Shown: positions 35,623-37,044 of the stretch, piece after piece
Numbering within the stretch: position 1 is the first letter of the stretch
How the letters are laid out: every line of letters starts with the position of its first letter
IMG/VR virus record: IMGVR_UViG_3300042502_001009
Span: 1 to 37,044 of that record
Length of the DNA stretch: 37,044 nt
DNA from: a virus
Direction: 5' to 3' (one strand)
Notes under the pieces: generated by a model
What the model saw: the letters and a program-made list of their open reading frames with translations, nothing else
Databases searched by the model: none
Told to the model about the DNA's origin: nothing
Made by a program: the position numbers and the translations under genes

Positions 35623-37044
35623 ATGGACTTTAATTTATTTAACGGCGATTGTTTAGACGTTTTAAAAACATTACTCGATAACAGCGTTGATTCAATTGTT
35701 ACTGACCCACCGTATGGGTTAAGCAATCAATCGCAAGATGATATTATCAAGTGCTTAACGGCTTGGTTAGCAGATGAAGCCTACATACATGCTGGTAGTG
35801 GTTTTATGGGTAAGAAGTGGGATAGCTTTGTACCAAGCCCGACCGTTTGGAAAGAGTGCCTGCGTGTGTTGAAGCATGGGGGGCATATTGCATGTTTTGC
35901 TGGGAGCAGAACGCAAGATTTAATGGGTATGAGCTTACGGCTAGCAGGCTTTGAAATGCGTGATGTTGTTATGTGGGTGTACGGGTGTTTAAGTGAAGAT
36001 ACTGAAATACTAACAAGCAATGGATGGAGGCGTTACCATAAAACCATTGAACAAGATAGCGTATTATGTTATAATAAAGATAGTGATAGTTTTGAGTTCC
36101 ATCAACCTACAAAGTCTTTTAATTATGAAAACAAACATACCGCCTATAGTATTAAATCAGATTTTACAGACCAAATCGTCAGCAGAAACCATCGTGTGCT
36201 TGTTGAACGAGGCGGAAGCCTTGAATTTATTAGTGCCGAGACACTTGAACGCAAAGAGAACATACCCTTTTTGGAAAGCCTGCACTGTTTGCCAAACTCC
36301 GTATATGACACATACGAAGGAACAAGCAATAAGGAACAAAACTTGCTCAAAGAAGTGCCTAGGGGAAATGATATCAAAAGAGAAAATAGGGAAGAAAACA
36401 CAGAACAAAAAAGAATGTATTGTTTGCAAGACAACGTTTTACCCGACCTTTCAATCGGTCAACAAACCGAGAGTTGTTTGTTCTCGTCAATGCAACGGTG
36501 TATTGAGGGGGGAGGAATGGAAAGCTCATGCACACAAAGGGCGTGCGTCTTGGAAGCAGGAGAGCGAAATAGCCTTAAAACTGCGGATGACTGGGTCAAC
36601 GAATCCAAGCTGGAAGGGCGGGGTAACTTACCACAACCGCAAGGGGCAATATGTAACACAAAAAATAAAGTATGTGAGGTGTCCGATAGAATACATAGCA
36701 ATGGCACGCAAAGATGGGTATGTAATGGAGCATCGACTATTGGTTGCAATGAAGATACAGAGACCGCTAACAAGAACAGAAGCAGTTCATCATATCAACC
36801 ACGATGCAACAGACAACAGATTGCAGAACTTGATGCTATTCAGGACGAATGCGGAACACAAACAATACGAACATGGAAAGCCTATAGTTCCACTTTGGCA
36901 ACCATAACACCGATAGAATACAAAGGTAACGTGTGGTGTGTAACTGTTCCTACTGGTGCATTTGTAGCTAGAAGAAATGGAAAGATATTTATAACAGGCA
37001 ATAGTGGCTTCCCCAAAGGGCTTGATATTGCCAAGGGTATTGAT
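35623..37044 (+). CDS. DNA methyltransferase (N4/N6-adenine or cytosine type), interrupted by an intein, 3'-partial
   Basis: ATG 35623 opens a frame of 474 codons that continues past the window edge. The extein begins MDFNLFNGDCLDVLKTLLDN and contains motif IV VTDPPYG (DPPY, catalytic, residues about 25-31), GKKWDSFVPSPTVWKECLRV, LKHGGHIACFAGSRT and FEMRDVVMWVYG. The continuation after the intein, SGFPKGLDIAKGID, is the well-known phage-MTase sequence W-x-YGSGFPKSxxIxKxID, which shows exactly where the intein sits. Methyltransferases of this group modify the phage genome against host restriction. Beta-type order (DPPY early) suggests N6-A or N4-C. Starts 12 bases after the Mu-F-like gene. Confidence 0.85.
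   Translation, partial: MDFNLFNGDCLDVLKTLLDNSVDSIVTDPPYGLSNQSQDDIIKCLTAWLADEAYIHAGSGFMGKKWDSFVPSPTVWKECLRVLKHGGHIACFAGSRTQDLMGMSLRLAGFEMRDVVMWVYGCLSEDTEILTSNGWRRYHKTIEQDSVLCYNKDSDSFEFHQPTKSFNYENKHTAYSIKSDFTDQIVSRNHRVLVERGGSLEFISAETLERKENIPFLESLHCLPNSVYDTYEGTSNKEQNLLKEVPRGNDIKRENREENTEQKRMYCLQDNVLPDLSIGQQTESCLFSSMQRCIEGGGMESSCTQRACVLEAGERNSLKTADDWVNESKLEGRGNLPQPQGAICNTKNKVCEVSDRIHSNGTQRWVCNGASTIGCNEDTETANKNRSSSSYQPRCNRQQIAELDAIQDECGTQTIRTWKAYSSTLATITPIEYKGNVWCVTVPTGAFVARRNGKIFITGNSGFPKGLDIAKGID
35986..37002 (+). mobile_element. Intein in the methyltransferase, 339 codons, Hint domain with out-of-frame HNH
   Basis: The splice junctions are YG|C at 35986 and GN|S at 37002/37003. N-terminal block A: CLSEDTEILTSNGW. 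Block B: IVSRNHRVLVERGG (His in the SRNH position). C-terminal blocks F/G: VWCVTVPTGAFVARRNGKIF then ITGN, with Ser as the +1 extein residue. The penultimate His is replaced by Gly. Hint-N occupies residues about 1-96 (35986-36273) and Hint-C 307-339 (36904-37002). The 210 residues between, in the intein frame, are not a known domain, because the DNA there codes HNH in the +1 frame. The intein frame has no stop anywhere, so a spliceable precursor can be made. Confidence 0.85.
36125..36907 (+). CDS. HNH homing endonuclease encoded in the +1 frame inside the intein
   Basis: Frame 2 (methyltransferase is frame 1) is open 36020-36907. The ATG at 36125 (MKTNIPPIVLNQILQTKSSA) or 36020 may start it; neither has a strong ribosome-binding site (GGATGGAGG at 36022-36030 is the best nearby). 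The product has two Cys4 zinc ribbons (WKACTVCQTPY...CSKKC; KECIVCKTTF...CSRQC), GSTNPSWKGG, then HNH core GYVMEHRLLVAMKI, AVHHINHDATDNRLQNLMLF and AEHKQYEHG. It ends exactly at the start of Hint-C. This is a complete, well-conserved homing endonuclease. Confidence 0.85.
   Translation: MKTNIPPIVLNQILQTKSSAETIVCLLNEAEALNLLVPRHLNAKRTYPFWKACTVCQTPYMTHTKEQAIRNKTCSKKCLGEMISKEKIGKKTQNKKECIVCKTTFYPTFQSVNKPRVVCSRQCNGVLRGEEWKAHAHKGRASWKQESEIALKLRMTGSTNPSWKGGVTYHNRKGQYVTQKIKYVRCPIEYIAMARKDGYVMEHRLLVAMKIQRPLTRTEAVHHINHDATDNRLQNLMLFRTNAEHKQYEHGKPIVPLWQP

Noticed and set aside
36144-36773. Minus-strand open frames inside the intein/HNH region
   Set aside because: They have no recognisable domain or ribosome-binding site and mirror the two coding plus-strand frames; the plus frames carry clear Hint and HNH motifs.
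1-37044. Prophage or lysogeny module (integrase, CI-like repressor)
   Set aside because: No integrase or phage repressor was recognised; the HTH_17 proteins alone do not show lysogeny.
1-37044. tRNA genes, CRISPR arrays and insertion sequences
   Set aside because: No cloverleaf, regularly spaced repeat array or transposase was seen; the origin repeats are too few and unevenly spaced for a CRISPR.

Overview
The window is one contiguous piece of a tailed-phage genome (about 40% G+C, standard code, dense gene packing with ATGA/TAATG overlaps). A baseplate-J / DUF2612 pair and sheath-era baseplate logic suggest a contractile-tailed (myovirus-type) phage. The host looks Gram-negative, because there is a phage lipoprotein with a lipobox and a proteobacterial-style boxA, but I cannot name it. 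GATC, GGCC and GCGC are almost absent, so the phage has probably long faced restriction at these sites. I see no integrase, tRNA gene or CRISPR array.

Layout. 1-9194 (+): end of a late operon with a tail protein C-terminus, baseplate J, DUF2612, two paralogous fibre/collar proteins, a fibre-like protein, a 1071-aa receptor-binding candidate, then a lysis cassette (peptidoglycan-enzyme candidate and holin-like protein) and a small winged-helix protein. 9200-31440 (-): the early/middle region read leftward, about 60 mostly small genes. Recognisable functions are a helicase-primase next to an iteron-bearing origin, a RusA-like resolvase, three HTH_17/excisionase-like frames, a Sak4-like ATPase with a DUF669-like ssDNA-binding protein, a CCA/poly(A)-type nucleotidyltransferase, an SPFH/prohibitin lipoprotein amid tiny membrane proteins, an ASCH/DUF3850 protein and a HicB-like protein. 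31500-31605: divergent promoters with operator-like dyads. 31636-37044 (+): start of the late operon with small and large terminase, portal, Mu-F-like head protein and a DNA methyltransferase that runs off the right edge; the capsid and tail genes presumably continue beyond it and join the left edge.

Two things stand out. First, the methyltransferase is interrupted by an intein (35986-37002) whose HNH homing endonuclease is not in the intein frame but in the +1 frame of the same DNA. The Hint-N half ends where the HNH domain begins, the HNH stop codon sits where Hint-C begins, and the intein frame stays open across the roughly 210 intervening codons while the third frame is full of stops. This is a two-frame nested selfish element. 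Second, the minus-strand region carries several non-coding stretches rich in long perfect helices: 21300-21536 (14-bp closing helix, two hairpins with perfectly complementary 7-nt loops), 21737-22030 (17-bp perfect helix, boxA-like site), 9245-9547 (own extended -10 promoter and intrinsic terminator) and 10424-10576. These look like undescribed phage structured RNAs.

How it fits together: the early leftward genes replicate and recombine DNA from the origin at about 27.4-27.6 kb and remodel the host, while the rightward promoter at 31.6 kb drives packaging, head, tail and lysis genes. Many functions are inferred by eye from motifs; no database search was possible.
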